Shown piece after piece: positions 29,303 to 38,682 of a stretch of DNA of 64,000 nt. This DNA is from Thermoflavimicrobium daqui (GTDB taxonomy: Bacteria; Bacillota; Bacilli; Thermoactinomycetales; Thermoactinomycetaceae), in assembly GCF_003313465.1 (NCBI RefSeq), contig NZ_KZ845672.1:1-64000 (forward strand), read 5' to 3'. A program made the translations under genes and the position numbers. Every line of letters starts with the position of its first letter. Within the stretch, counting starts at the first letter, position 1. The notes beneath the pieces were generated by a model. The model saw only the letters and a program-made list of their open reading frames with translations, searched no databases and had not been told where the DNA came from.

Positions 29303-29626
29303 CTATATGATCATTCCAGACTCTTTCATTCTTGTTTTTGTTTCTTCAGTTCCCAATCGATAAATCATTCGGTAAACCTCTTCCAATCGATCATCATAAT
29401 TATGTTCTGCCTGTCTTTCTTTATTTTTATATGGTAAATGCGCTTGTATAAATGTATCTAAGTCTTCTTCAGCTATCTCAGAAAATAAATGCTCAAGCTC
29501 TTTAATTTCTTGAGGAGTTGCTTTGATTTCAAAATCATAAACGGCATCAAAATCATGTGCTTGTTCATGAATTTCACCAGCATTAGGACCTAAGTCAACT
29601 GCTATATAATAGGTTTTTTTCTCCAT
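29303..29626 (-). CDS. Conserved small acidic protein of unknown function
   Basis: This 107 aa soluble protein starts MEKKTYYIAVDLG; ATG 29626 has AAAGGAG 8 nt upstream, so the longer frame is dropped. It has a beta-rich N-terminus (YDFEIKATPQEI), a helical middle (LEHLFSEIAEEDLDTFIQAHLPY) and a C-terminal DDRLEEVYRMIYRLGTEETK. Similar short proteins occur in Bacillales but I know no function. It is divergent from the ThiF/MoeB gene. Confidence 0.72.
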   Translation of the reverse strand: MEKKTYYIAVDLGPNAGEIHEQAHDFDAVYDFEIKATPQEIKELEHLFSEIAEEDLDTFIQAHLPYKNKERQAEHNYDDRLEEVYRMIYRLGTEETKTRMKESGMII

Positions 29627-29803
29627 TTTTCTTAACTCCTTTAAGGTTAAAGTATCACCCAAATGCTCTTTATTCTAAAAAAATGATCTTATCTTTATCT
29701 CTTTCCTATCTTTTCTATATACATACCTAACAAAATTCTTTTCCCTTTGATGCGTTATCATGAGAAAATAATATAGAAGCTTTTCTCTAAGGGAGAGATC
29801 GAT

Positions 29804-30832
29804 ATGACCATCGACACGAAACGTTATTCTAGACAAATTTTATTTCCGCCCATAGGTAAAAACGGGCAAGAACGACTGATGCAAGCTAAGATTGCCATTG
29901 TAGGAATGGGAGCCCTCGGTACCGCTCTGGCTAATCATATGGCACGTGCTGGAATAGGGTATATACGTGTAATCGATCGTGACTTTGTCGAAGAAAGCAA
30001 TTTACAACGACAAATGCTTTTTGATGAAAAAGATGCCCATGAGCAAATACCAAAAGCAATCGCAGCAAAGCAGAAACTCGAAATGATTAATTCACATATT
30101 CAGATTGAAGCTGAAGTGACAGACCTTAATTGGCGAAACGCTGAAACACTTTTATCAAATGTCGATTTAATTTTAGATGGAACTGATAATTTTTTAGTTC
30201 GCTACTTAGTAAATGATGTTAGTTTAAAGCACCATATTCCATGGATTTATGGGGGAGCAGTCAGTGCACGTGGAATGACTTTTACCATTCGCCCTGGAAT
30301 CACTGCATGTTTACGTTGTCTTTTCCCCAGTCCACCTACACCGGGAAGTGCTGAGACTTGTGATACAGCAGGAGTAATTGGTCCTATTATCCATATGGTT
30401 ACTTCATTCCAAGCTACGGAAGCGTTGAAATTATTGATAAACGATACGGAGTCACTCGATACGCGATTACGTCATATAGAGCTATGGAAAAATCATCATA
30501 CTACCATGGATGTAAGGAAAAACCCTGAATGTCCAGCCTGTCAGAAACATCAATATGAATTTTTACAGCCACAACAGCATGAAGAACTTGCTGTGTCGCT
30601 TTGCGGACGACAAACGATCCAAATTTCCCCAACTCGTTCGACACAGTTGAATTTAAATCATCTTGCTTCACAATTACAATCTGTAGGGAAAACTGAGTTA
30701 AATCCTTTTCTACTTCGGGTAACCATAGATCCCTATCGATTAGTAGTATTTCCCGATGGGCGCGTTCTTGTACAAGGAACCGATGAAATTTCAATTGCAA
30801 AAACATTAGTCGCAAAGTATATTGGTATGTAA
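29804..30832 (+). CDS. ThiF/MoeB family adenylyltransferase
   Basis: This 342 aa E1-like enzyme adenylates the C-terminal Gly-Gly of a sulfur carrier (ThiS, MoaD or similar). It has the RYSRQILF N-terminus, the ATP loop VGMGALGTALANHMARAG, DRDFVEESNLQRQ, DGTDNFLVRYLVND, and zinc Cys pairs CLRC and CPAC. ETCDTAGVIGP holds the conserved Cys region. A C-terminal part of about 90 residues (from 255) is longer than E. coli ThiF but seen in Bacillus MoeB-like proteins. No thiS or moaD lies nearby, so the pathway is open. Confidence 0.88.
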   Translation: MTIDTKRYSRQILFPPIGKNGQERLMQAKIAIVGMGALGTALANHMARAGIGYIRVIDRDFVEESNLQRQMLFDEKDAHEQIPKAIAAKQKLEMINSHIQIEAEVTDLNWRNAETLLSNVDLILDGTDNFLVRYLVNDVSLKHHIPWIYGGAVSARGMTFTIRPGITACLRCLFPSPPTPGSAETCDTAGVIGPIIHMVTSFQATEALKLLINDTESLDTRLRHIELWKNHHTTMDVRKNPECPACQKHQYEFLQPQQHEELAVSLCGRQTIQISPTRSTQLNLNHLASQLQSVGKTELNPFLLRVTIDPYRLVVFPDGRVLVQGTDEISIAKTLVAKYIGM

Positions 30833-30859
30833 TTAAAATAAAAATGTTTATTCTGATAA

Positions 30860-30895
30860 AAATGGGTTTCTCTAGAAATTTAGAGAAACCCATTT
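30860..30895 (+). terminator. Bidirectional terminator
   Basis: AAATGGGTTTCTCTA pairs with TAGAGAAACCCATTT around a short loop. It lies between the convergent ThiF/MoeB and dehydrogenase genes. Confidence 0.75.
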
Positions 30896-31016
30896 CAATT
30901 TACCTATAAAATCCTCTTATAGAATAGAGCATGTTGCATTATTTAATCAAAAACCTAAACGATTCCTAAACTTTGTAACGTAGCTATAGAGAAAATAGCG
31001 ATTAGAATGGATCCTA

Positions 31017-31919
31017 TTATTTTTCAGGTGTGATCTTAATCTGTGCTAGCTGTTCCATGACACGAATCAGAGCATGAGTCCCATCCTCATCTCCACCCAT
31101 TGCCTGTACAGAACGTAATAGTTGTTGAACCATTGATGTACCAAGCATAGGAATTTCCATCCGCTCAGCCTCTTGTAAGGCAATACGGAGATCTTTTTGC
31201 TGGAAGCGAACCGAAAAGCCAGGATCTAAATCTCCCTTGACTACTCGTGGTCCTAGATTGGACAGAGCCCATGATCCACCAGCACCTTGGGTTGTAACCT
31301 CTAACATTTTTTCTAAATCTACTCCAGCTTTTTTAGCAAAAGTGAATGCTTCTACCATTGCTAATAAATGAACGCCACATAAAATTTGATTACAAGCTTT
31401 TACAGTTTGTCCTGCACCAATCGGTCCACAATGGACAATGGACTTGGCCATCGGTTCCAAGATCGGACGAGCTTTTTCTAGAACTTCTGCTTCTCCTCCC
31501 ACCATAATCGATAAAGTTCCTTCTCTTGCCCCGATGTCACCACCACTTACAGGGGCATCAAGCATATAAACGTTTTTGGCAGCCGCATGTTTCGCTATTT
31601 CTCGTGTCGCATTGGGAGAAATCGTGCTCATATCGATCAAAATAGTCCCTGGGCGTGCTCCAGACAAAATCCCGTTCTCGCCTTCGACTACTTCACGCAC
31701 ATCGGGCGTATCACCCACCATGGTAATCACTATATCACTTACTTTTGCCACCTCTTTAGGAGAACCTGCAACCTTTGCCCCTAACTTCATGGCTTCCTCC
31801 ATTTTTACAGGAGTTCGATTCCAAACTGTGACAGGGAAACCAGCTTGGTAAATATGTCGCCACATCGATTTCCCCATAATTCCTAAGCCGATAAATCCTA
31901 CATGGATTGTTTGAGTCAT
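31017..31919 (-). CDS. NAD(P)-dependent beta-hydroxyacid dehydrogenase
   Basis: This 300 aa enzyme of the 3-hydroxyisobutyrate / tartronate semialdehyde reductase family has the Rossmann signature GFIGLGIMGKSMWRHI, the substrate loop DAPVSGGDIGAREGTL and the catalytic Lys in GAGQTVKACNQI. ATG 31919 follows GGAAGGAGC; the upstream frame lacks similarity. It lies 17 nt after the thioredoxin-like gene, forming a two-gene unit. The precise acid substrate is unknown. Confidence 0.88.
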   Translation of the reverse strand: MTQTIHVGFIGLGIMGKSMWRHIYQAGFPVTVWNRTPVKMEEAMKLGAKVAGSPKEVAKVSDIVITMVGDTPDVREVVEGENGILSGARPGTILIDMSTISPNATREIAKHAAAKNVYMLDAPVSGGDIGAREGTLSIMVGGEAEVLEKARPILEPMAKSIVHCGPIGAGQTVKACNQILCGVHLLAMVEAFTFAKKAGVDLEKMLEVTTQGAGGSWALSNLGPRVVKGDLDPGFSVRFQQKDLRIALQEAERMEIPMLGTSMVQQLLRSVQAMGGDEDGTHALIRVMEQLAQIKITPEK

Positions 31920-31936
31920 TTTTATTGCTCCTTCCT

Positions 31937-32497
31937 TTAAAAAGTAGCTAATAGTTTTCCAATGATACTCGATTTTACAAAGTCCCAAATCGTAGTGTCA
32001 TTAGAAATACGCTCCCGAAAAGTTTGAATCATCTCTTTTTGTTTTTCGGCAAAAGTAGGATCATCTTGAGGTGGAAGTGCTTTCCTCATTTCAGTGACCA
32101 TCTGTTGTACTTCTGGCGCTCGAGGCCCCCATACAGCTCTTTCCTGTCCTTGCTCATCGATCAGAATAAAAATAGGGATCGAACGCGATGTTCCATTGGT
32201 TAGATATTGGTCCATTAGCTCTAAATTTTCATCTCGAATTAAAAACCGCATATCGATTTCAAGAACTTCCGTGATCCGCTTCATAATCGGAACACATAGC
32301 ATAGCGTCACCACACCAGTCCGCTGTTAGGGAAATCATACGCCATCCTTTTTTCTGATTAGCCTCTAAAAGAGATTGTTCTTCTACTGTTAGTGCTACAT
32401 TTTCATAAATATGAAGCATTTCTTGCTGATTTGTATTCATACCTTCTACATATGCTTGGAAAGTTTGTCCTTTGTCAAACCAGTCATTTAAATTCAT
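31937..32497 (-). CDS. Thioredoxin-fold protein with WCGD motif
   Basis: This 186 aa thioredoxin-like protein has the active-site region LTADWCGDAMLC. Here the second cysteine of the usual CxxC is replaced (C-G-D-A), though another Cys lies 5 residues on. A later cis-Pro segment SIPIFILIDEQG is retained. It may act as a monothiol or non-redox binding protein. ATG 32497 is 7 nt from GAGGG; ATG 32500 is also possible. First gene of the unit with the dehydrogenase. Confidence 0.82.
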   Translation of the reverse strand: MNLNDWFDKGQTFQAYVEGMNTNQQEMLHIYENVALTVEEQSLLEANQKKGWRMISLTADWCGDAMLCVPIMKRITEVLEIDMRFLIRDENLELMDQYLTNGTSRSIPIFILIDEQGQERAVWGPRAPEVQQMVTEMRKALPPQDDPTFAEKQKEMIQTFRERISNDTTIWDFVKSSIIGKLLATF

Positions 32498-32601
32498 CAT
32501 GTTTCCCTCATTTACATATAAAATTTGTCTCAAACAAACACGAACAACTTTATTATCTCATAAACTGAAAAATAGAGTGATACAAAAAGGGGGCGTTTTT
32601 T

Positions 32602-32742
32602 TTGCCCAGATGGCTAATTAAACAACTGAAACAAGCATTTTACAACCGAGATCGCAGACAGATTCGTTTCCTAAATCAGTGTTGGTTCTCCTTTTATGAA
32701 AAAGAATACACCCGTAAGAAAAAACAGTCTGCTTCCTTCTGA
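32602..32742 (+). CDS. cmpA: CmpA-like spore cortex morphogenetic peptide
   Basis: This is a 46 aa protein starting at TTG 32602 with a GGGGG site 8 nt upstream. The translation begins MPRWLIKQLKQAF and continues RDRRQIRFLNQCW, matching the B. subtilis CmpA pattern MPxWLxxQxxxAFxxxDxxQIxxLNxCW. CmpA is a sporulation adaptor that links SpoIVA degradation to cortex assembly. In B. subtilis cmpA is also close to ydcI (tex), which is the next gene here. The tail is about 9 residues longer than in B. subtilis. Confidence 0.85.
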   Translation: MPRWLIKQLKQAFYNRDRRQIRFLNQCWFSFYEKEYTRKKKQSASF

Positions 32743-32842
32743 CCTAAAAGGGCAATGGGTATCCAAAGTTCTTATATTTGTAGTGCTGTTCATCATTCGA
32801 TTAAAAGTTTGGATTAATCCTTATTAAAACCCATCTTAAAAC

Positions 32843-32886
32843 AAAAACATGACATCAATCATTCATTGATATCATGTTTTTGTTTT
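32843..32886. terminator. Bidirectional terminator between cmpA and tex
   Basis: AAAACATGA..ATCAAT pairs with ATTGAT..TCATGTTTT with one bulge; T tracts are present on both strands. Confidence 0.75.
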
Positions 32887-32897
32887 ATATGTAAATA

Positions 32898-35054
32898 TTA
32901 CTTTTTCTCCAACTCTTCATATGGAATCATACTTAAACCAACGCGCTCCCGTTCTTCATCTACTGTCATCACCCATACATCGACAATATCGCCAACGGTT
33001 ACTATATCCATCGGGTTTTTTACAAATCGCTTGCTCAACTTGGAGATATGGACTAATCCATCATGTTTTAACCCGATATCAACAAAAGCACCAAAATCCA
33101 CAACATTACGGACTGTTCCTGTTAGCTTCATTCCTATATGTAGGTCTTTGATTTCCAATACATCTGAGCGTAATAAAGGTGCAGGCAGTTCTTCACGAGG
33201 GTCTCGTCCCGGACGAAGTAAAGCTTCAATAATATCGCGTAAGGTAGGCACTCCACAGCCAAGTTGCGATGCGGTTGTTTCAATATCGAGTTCTCGCAAT
33301 CGATCATTACAATCTATGCTGCCAATTTGCTCTGGATGGATTTCAATCAACCCGAGTAACTTTTCAACCACTGTATAGGACTCTGGGTGGATTGGAGTTT
33401 TATCAAGCGGATTTTCTCCATCCATAATTCGCAAGAACCCGACACACTGTTCGTATGTTTTAGCTCCTAAACGTGGGACCTCTTTTAGTTGATTGCGATG
33501 ACTAAATCTACCTATCTCTTCTCGCTTCTTTACAATATTTTTGGCTACATTTGCGCTAATTCCTGAGACATACTGAAGTAGTGCTGATGAAGCTGTATTC
33601 ACATTGACACCGACATAGTTTACAGCTGATTCTACAACGGTGGTTAGGCTCTCACTAAGCCTCTTTTGTGATACATCATGCTGATATTGTCCTACACCAA
33701 TTGACTTTGGATCAATCTTGACAAGCTCAGCAAGAGGATCTTGTAAGCGACGGGCAATAGAGATGGCACTTCGCTGTGCTACATCTAAGTCAGGAAACTC
33801 TTCTTTTGCCAGTTTGGATGCAGAATACACACTTGCACCAGCTTCATTAACAATCACATAGTATACTGGACGACCTACCTCTTTAATAAGGCTTGCGACA
33901 AAGCTTTCTGTCTCACGGGAAGCTGTTCCATTTCCGATGGCAATGACATCAATTGGATATTTTTCTAATAATCCTTGTACGATTTCTTTTGCCTGATCCA
34001 GCTGATTATGTGGTGGAGTCGGGTAAATCACCCCTACTTCCCAGAGTTTTCCTGTATCATCCACCACTGCCCACTTACAGCCGGTACGATAAGCTGGATC
34101 AATACCAAGAACCGTTTTCCCTTGGATGGGTGGCTGTAAGAGCAGATGACGCAGATTTTCGGAAAAAATATGTATAGCTTGCTCCTCCGCTTTCTCTGTC
34201 ATCATTGAATGTACTTCCCTTTCAATCGAAGGGGCGATGAGGCGTTTATAGCTATCCTGAATCACTTGTTCTAGATAACTATAGAGGGATTGCGGAAACC
34301 ACTCTTTTAAACGAGTAAAGATCGCCTCTTCCTCTACCTCGATTTTTACCTTTAAAAACTCTTCTCTCTCCCCACGATTAACAGCAAGTACACGGTGTGA
34401 AGGAATGGTACGAACTGGCTCTTTATAATCATAATACATTTCATAAACTGAGCGCTTTTCGGTATCTTTTGCTTTCGAAACGAGCATTCCAGTTGTCCAA
34501 GTATACTCTCGTACCCATTTACGGATTTCTGCATCTTCAGAGAGTTCTTCTGCCAAAATATCCATGGCTCCCCTAATAGCATCTTCCACCGTCTCTATGC
34601 CTAACTCCGCATTAATGAATTCAACCGCTTTTGCATCAACACTAGCTTGATCATTGGCAACAAGCATCCCTTTCGCTAACGGCTCCAGTCCTTTCTCTTT
34701 CGCCATGGATGCACGTGTTTTTCGCTTAGGACGATAAGGCAAATAAAGGTCCTCTAATTCTTGTAGCTTGGTTGCCTTTTCGATTTTTACACGTAATTCA
34801 TCCGTAAGCTTACCCTGCTCGTCAATCAAACGAAGGACTTCTTCACGACGCTGATTTAGCTGTGTAAGATAATGGAAGCGCTCCTCAATTGCTCGTAATT
34901 TCTCTTCATCCAACTCTCCTGTTTGTTCTTTTCGGTAGCGAGCAATGAAAGGAATTGTATTACCTTCTTGCATCAAATCGACACTTCGTTTTACTTGTTG
35001 AAATCGAATACCCAGCTCTTCGGAAATCATTTGATACATTTGTTCTAAGTTCAA
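32898..35054 (-). CDS. tex: Tex-family S1 RNA-binding protein (YdcI)
   Basis: This 718 aa protein has the Tex N-terminal helical domain (TIPFIARYRKEQTGELDEE), a YqgF-like RNase H fold (VLGIDPAYRTGCKWAVVD), tandem helix-hairpin-helix motifs (SGISANVAKNIVKKREEIG) and a C-terminal S1 domain (GTVRNVVDFGAFVDIGLKHDGLVHIS). The family binds nucleic acids and affects transcription or stress survival. It is close to sigB as in B. subtilis. GAAC-rich start region; ATG 35054 has a GGGGTG site. Confidence 0.95.
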   Translation of the reverse strand: MNLEQMYQMISEELGIRFQQVKRSVDLMQEGNTIPFIARYRKEQTGELDEEKLRAIEERFHYLTQLNQRREEVLRLIDEQGKLTDELRVKIEKATKLQELEDLYLPYRPKRKTRASMAKEKGLEPLAKGMLVANDQASVDAKAVEFINAELGIETVEDAIRGAMDILAEELSEDAEIRKWVREYTWTTGMLVSKAKDTEKRSVYEMYYDYKEPVRTIPSHRVLAVNRGEREEFLKVKIEVEEEAIFTRLKEWFPQSLYSYLEQVIQDSYKRLIAPSIEREVHSMMTEKAEEQAIHIFSENLRHLLLQPPIQGKTVLGIDPAYRTGCKWAVVDDTGKLWEVGVIYPTPPHNQLDQAKEIVQGLLEKYPIDVIAIGNGTASRETESFVASLIKEVGRPVYYVIVNEAGASVYSASKLAKEEFPDLDVAQRSAISIARRLQDPLAELVKIDPKSIGVGQYQHDVSQKRLSESLTTVVESAVNYVGVNVNTASSALLQYVSGISANVAKNIVKKREEIGRFSHRNQLKEVPRLGAKTYEQCVGFLRIMDGENPLDKTPIHPESYTVVEKLLGLIEIHPEQIGSIDCNDRLRELDIETTASQLGCGVPTLRDIIEALLRPGRDPREELPAPLLRSDVLEIKDLHIGMKLTGTVRNVVDFGAFVDIGLKHDGLVHISKLSKRFVKNPMDIVTVGDIVDVWVMTVDEERERVGLSMIPYEELEKK

Positions 35055-35349
35055 ATAGCTTCACCCCTATATCTCAATCAAAGGATCTATCTTAGTCAGA
35101 TTAAAAAAAAGATCTATATCATTAAATTTCATTTTTTCCTATTTATTGTATCACTTTGTATCTGAAAAAGTTGTTTCTCTTTTTCTACAAAACTCATTTT
35201 TCGAGGATTGGATAAACCATCATAGAGTTCTACTTTTCTCAATTGCTATCCAATTTCTATACTATACAATTTATAATAAGTTTGTCCTTGATCTCAGCTA
35301 TTCATCGCTTTTGTAATTTACATCATGATAAGATAAGGAGCCTCCATTC

Positions 35350-36207
35350 ATGACTCAACCTGAAATGTCACGTCGAACGTTTTTGAAAAAAGCCGCTATA
35401 AAATGGTCTAGCCTTAGTATTCTAGGGTTTTCCGGAGTTTATGCCTTTGGAATAGAACCTCATTGGATAGACATTACCCATGAGACCATATCACTATCTA
35501 CATTACCCAAGTCGTTTATAGGCACACGTATCGTACATATCAGTGACCTTCATCTAGGATTTTATATGGATACCGATGATTTAATCGAACTAGTCCTACA
35601 GATTCAACAACTTCAACCTGACCTATTGTGCTTTACAGGTGATCTTGTAGATCATGACCCAGCTATTAGTTTAGCAGCAATCCCTTATCTAAAAAAATTA
35701 CAAGCTCCACTAGGAAAGTTTGCTGTACTAGGAAACCATGATTATCAAAGAAATGCAGCAGTAGTTACGCAATCCCTTACAAAAGGTGGCTTTCAAGTTT
35801 TAAATAACTCACATCGAATTCTACGAAAACATACAGATCAAATTGCCATCATTGGTGTTGAAGATCAATTAATGGGTCAGCCAAATCTGGCTAAGGCTTG
35901 CGAAGGACTCTCTAAAACTTGTTCTATCTTACTTTCTCACTGTCCAGATTTCGCTGAGGAGATCACATCATTTCCCATTGGACTACAACTATCGGGTCAT
36001 AGCCACGGAGGACAGGTTCGTCTCCCGTTCGTTGGGCATCTAATGACTCCTACCTACGCAAAAAAGTATGTTGAGGGTCTATATCAAATGGAAGAAAATG
36101 AGCTTCAGGTATATGTAAATCGTGGTATAGGTACGACAATTTTACCTGTTCGCTTCTTCTGTCGTCCACAGATTAGTGTAATTGAACTAAAAAAAGCGAA
36201 GCCATGA
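35350..36207 (+). CDS. Tat-exported metallophosphoesterase (YkuE-like)
   Basis: This 285 aa calcineurin-like phosphoesterase has a twin-arginine signal, SRRTFLKKA at residues 8-16, followed by a hydrophobic stretch. Metal motifs are HISDLHLG, TGDLVDHD, LGNHDY, LLSHCPD and LSGHSHGGQV. B. subtilis YkuE is a known TatAy-TatCy substrate with the same layout. A wall or membrane-associated phosphoesterase role is likely. AAGGAG precedes the ATG. Confidence 0.9.
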   Translation: MTQPEMSRRTFLKKAAIKWSSLSILGFSGVYAFGIEPHWIDITHETISLSTLPKSFIGTRIVHISDLHLGFYMDTDDLIELVLQIQQLQPDLLCFTGDLVDHDPAISLAAIPYLKKLQAPLGKFAVLGNHDYQRNAAVVTQSLTKGGFQVLNNSHRILRKHTDQIAIIGVEDQLMGQPNLAKACEGLSKTCSILLSHCPDFAEEITSFPIGLQLSGHSHGGQVRLPFVGHLMTPTYAKKYVEGLYQMEENELQVYVNRGIGTTILPVRFFCRPQISVIELKKAKP

Positions 36208-36220
36208 CTTGACCCTATTA

Positions 36221-36273
36221 AATAAACAACCAACGTCCCAAATCATTTAAAGAGGATGTTGGTCGTTTATTTT
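36221..36273 (+). terminator. Terminator after phosphoesterase gene
   Basis: AATAAAC-ACCAAC-TCC pairs with GGA-GTTGGT-GTTTATT through single-base bulges, followed by TTTG. Confidence 0.65.
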
Positions 36274-36360
36274 GCATTTAAGTTAAATATAGCATTGAAT
36301 ATTCTGTCACTTATATTGTAAAATACTAGATAATATTGAAAATTAAAGGAGGATCACTTT

Positions 36361-37356
36361 ATGAAAGATCACGAATTGGAGGAAGCGATGCAATTACTGG
36401 AAGGATTTCGTACTGATCTTGATCCGCTACTCCCACATCAACCTAGTGAAAAACCCGAAAGCAAATTAAGAATCAATCATCATTCTCTCAAAAAAATAAG
36501 TGCAACTGTTCTAGTTACTTTCTTGCTTTCAGGTGGAGTTTTTGCTACAATAATGAATTCATCAACTTCGATTTTCTCCCGACTATTACCCAGCTCATTA
36601 CAATTCGGTGGACAAGCTCCTATGGTTACCCAAACAAAACCATCTCAATCCAACGATAAGCCTATGAAAAATTTAGCAAAAAATCCATTTACACCAGATG
36701 ATCAATCCGATCTTAAAGCACAAAAAGAGAAGCCATCCATTTCGATACATAAAGAAAAAGAAAAATCATCCTCCTATGAAGAGCAACAAGTATCTATCCC
36801 TCAAGCCAACTTATATCGTTCCAATCGATCCAATGCAAAATCTAAAAGAGAACCCAAACAGGAAAAGCACAAAGAACTAAATCGGTCCATTTACAAGAAA
36901 AACATAGATATGCCCAAGCTAAATCGTTCTTATCTAGACAAGAAATTTGAAACAAGGACTAACTATCTCAAGGATCAAAACCAATCATTGATTAAAGTAA
37001 TCCATCATGGTACCCATCATAAGCTCCAACATTCGCAGTATCTAAAAAACGTTACTTTCTTAAAGCCACGCAAACACCAAGAATTTCCACAGGTTAATTT
37101 GACAGATAATAAAAACTTATCTAAGAGTTATAAAGATAAATCTCTTCCTTTTACTTTTTACCTAAACCAGCATTTAAAATGCACTTTAATGATTAGCAAT
37201 TCTCACAAACATACATATCCATTTCAATTAATCATTGAAAGTAGGAAGAATGGGAAAAAAGAACAAATTAGGATGGAAGGCGAATTCCGCATTCGAAAAG
37301 CCAAAAAAAGAACGATCCCTACAAAACATTTATCTCCTAACCGTCATTCTGTATAA
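36361..37356 (+). CDS. Basic single-pass membrane protein, unknown
   Basis: I do not recognise this 331 aa protein. It has about 45 cytoplasmic residues (MKDHELEEAMQLLEGF...), one transmembrane helix (about 48-65, ATVLVTFLLSGGVFAT) and an outer region rich in Lys, Ser, His and Asn with several KE-rich stretches (EKEKSSSYEE, KREPKQEKHKEL). The last 100 residues look more ordered (FTFYLNQHLKCTLMISNS, YPFQLIIESR). GGAGGA precedes the ATG. It lies convergent to sigB. The topology recalls anti-sigma-like or wall-binding proteins, but this is speculation. Confidence 0.7.
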   Translation: MKDHELEEAMQLLEGFRTDLDPLLPHQPSEKPESKLRINHHSLKKISATVLVTFLLSGGVFATIMNSSTSIFSRLLPSSLQFGGQAPMVTQTKPSQSNDKPMKNLAKNPFTPDDQSDLKAQKEKPSISIHKEKEKSSSYEEQQVSIPQANLYRSNRSNAKSKREPKQEKHKELNRSIYKKNIDMPKLNRSYLDKKFETRTNYLKDQNQSLIKVIHHGTHHKLQHSQYLKNVTFLKPRKHQEFPQVNLTDNKNLSKSYKDKSLPFTFYLNQHLKCTLMISNSHKHTYPFQLIIESRKNGKKEQIRMEGEFRIRKAKKRTIPTKHLSPNRHSV

Positions 37357-37400
37357 ATAGTCACGTGCGAAAATATACTGCGGTAAAAACATTTTTATGC

Positions 37401-37442
37401 AAAAAAGTGTATCTAGCAACTAGTCTGCTAGATACACTTTTT
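37401..37442. terminator. Bidirectional terminator between convergent genes
   Basis: AAAGTGTATCTAGCA pairs perfectly with TGCTAGATACACTTT around a 6-7 nt loop, with T runs on both strands. It serves the preceding plus-strand gene and sigB. Confidence 0.88.
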
Positions 37443-38231
37443 CTATCCCATGATCTCGGCCAATTCCATCCGGATCGCTTGACGAAGCTTTTTTAATGCT
37501 CTGCGCTGTAAACGCGAAACATGCATTTGTGATATTCCTAATTGTTCTCCTACTTGTTTTTGACTTAAATGATCAAAAAAAGTCATCTGTAAAATTTCTC
37601 GCTCTCGTTCAGTCAAGACATGAAAAACTTTTTCAAGTAACAATTTTCGATCAATCTGATCATAACCCCTGTCTTCTGTTCCAACCAAGTCTAGCAAAGT
37701 CACTTGACTACCATCACTACTCGCTTCAATTGGGCTATCAATCGAAGCAGCCTGATAGCTACGACCCATCTCCATCGTTTCTAATACTTCTTCTTGTGTT
37801 ACATCTAGATACTCTGCAATTTCCTTAATTTGTGGAGATCGCTGGAGTTTGGTAGTAAGTTCTTCTGCCGCACTTTTAATTCGCGGACCTAGCTCCTTGA
37901 TCCGCCTTGGAACATGTACACTCCATGTTTTATCACGTATATGCCTTTTAATTTCTCCTACAATCGTTGGAACAGCAAACCCTTCGAAATTTCGTCCAAA
38001 GGAAGGATCGTATCTTCGAATCGAAGCAAGAAGTCCAATCATTCCTACCTGAATTAGATCTTCATATGGCTCAGAGCCACGTGCAAATTTATAAGCAAGC
38101 GTTTCTACCAAGTCTCGATAATATGATACAAGCCACTCTTGCGCTTCAACATCGCCATCCTTTTGGTACCGCCCAATCATCTCTAAAACCAGCTTTTCAT
38201 CTGTAGGGGTAAGATGCGGGCGACTTGACAT
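37443..38231 (-). CDS. sigB: RNA polymerase sigma-B factor
   Basis: This 262 aa sigma factor has region 2 (YEDLIQVGMIGLLASIRRYDPSFG), region 3 with RDKTWSVHVPRRIKELGPRIK, nearly identical to B. subtilis SigB, and region 4 (SQKQVGEQLGISQMHVSRLQRRALKKLR). It directs the general stress regulon. ATG 38231 has AGGTGG 6 nt upstream, inside the end of rsbW. Gene order rsbU-rsbV-rsbW-sigB is kept; rsbX is absent downstream. Confidence 0.95.
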   Translation of the reverse strand: MSSRPHLTPTDEKLVLEMIGRYQKDGDVEAQEWLVSYYRDLVETLAYKFARGSEPYEDLIQVGMIGLLASIRRYDPSFGRNFEGFAVPTIVGEIKRHIRDKTWSVHVPRRIKELGPRIKSAAEELTTKLQRSPQIKEIAEYLDVTQEEVLETMEMGRSYQAASIDSPIEASSDGSQVTLLDLVGTEDRGYDQIDRKLLLEKVFHVLTEREREILQMTFFDHLSQKQVGEQLGISQMHVSRLQRRALKKLRQAIRMELAEIMG

Positions 38232-38682
38232 GCAGCTCCACCTCATTTTTTCGAAGATGCTTTGTTAACTTTACAATAACACCGTTATCTCCCTTAATTT
38301 CTACATCATCCATCAGTGTTTTCATTAGATAGATTCCGAGCCCTCTTTCACGTAGTGCATTCATTGAAGGCTCAAAACCAATCGGACCTGTACGTTGTTC
38401 TACTTCATTTACATCAAAGCTATGCCCACGATCAATGACATTAATCTCTAAGCGATCTCCAAAGAGATTACAATTCACTTCGATATCACCATCTCCACCA
38501 CTATAAGCATGATCTACTGCATTTGTACATGCTTCAGAAACAGCTAATTTAAGGTCCTCAATGTCATCATAGGAGAAACCCATACGATTCGCAATACCAG
38601 AAACTAATAAGCGTACAATTCCCACAAAATCCGGCTTAGCAGGAATTGTTAAGTCTATAGAGTCTAAGGGCTGATCCTTCAT
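38197..38682 (-). CDS. rsbW: Anti-sigma-B factor and serine kinase RsbW
   Basis: This 161 aa GHKL-fold protein binds and blocks sigma-B and phosphorylates RsbV. The N box is EACTNAVDHAY (Asn54), and the other ATP-site boxes are DRGHSF and RERGLGIYLMKTLMDDV. It overlaps rsbV by 4 nt (ATGA) and sigB by about 35 nt, which supports coupled, stoichiometric synthesis. Confidence 0.96.
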   Translation of the reverse strand: MKDQPLDSIDLTIPAKPDFVGIVRLLVSGIANRMGFSYDDIEDLKLAVSEACTNAVDHAYSGGDGDIEVNCNLFGDRLEINVIDRGHSFDVNEVEQRTGPIGFEPSMNALRERGLGIYLMKTLMDDVEIKGDNGVIVKLTKHLRKNEVELHVKSPASYPYR

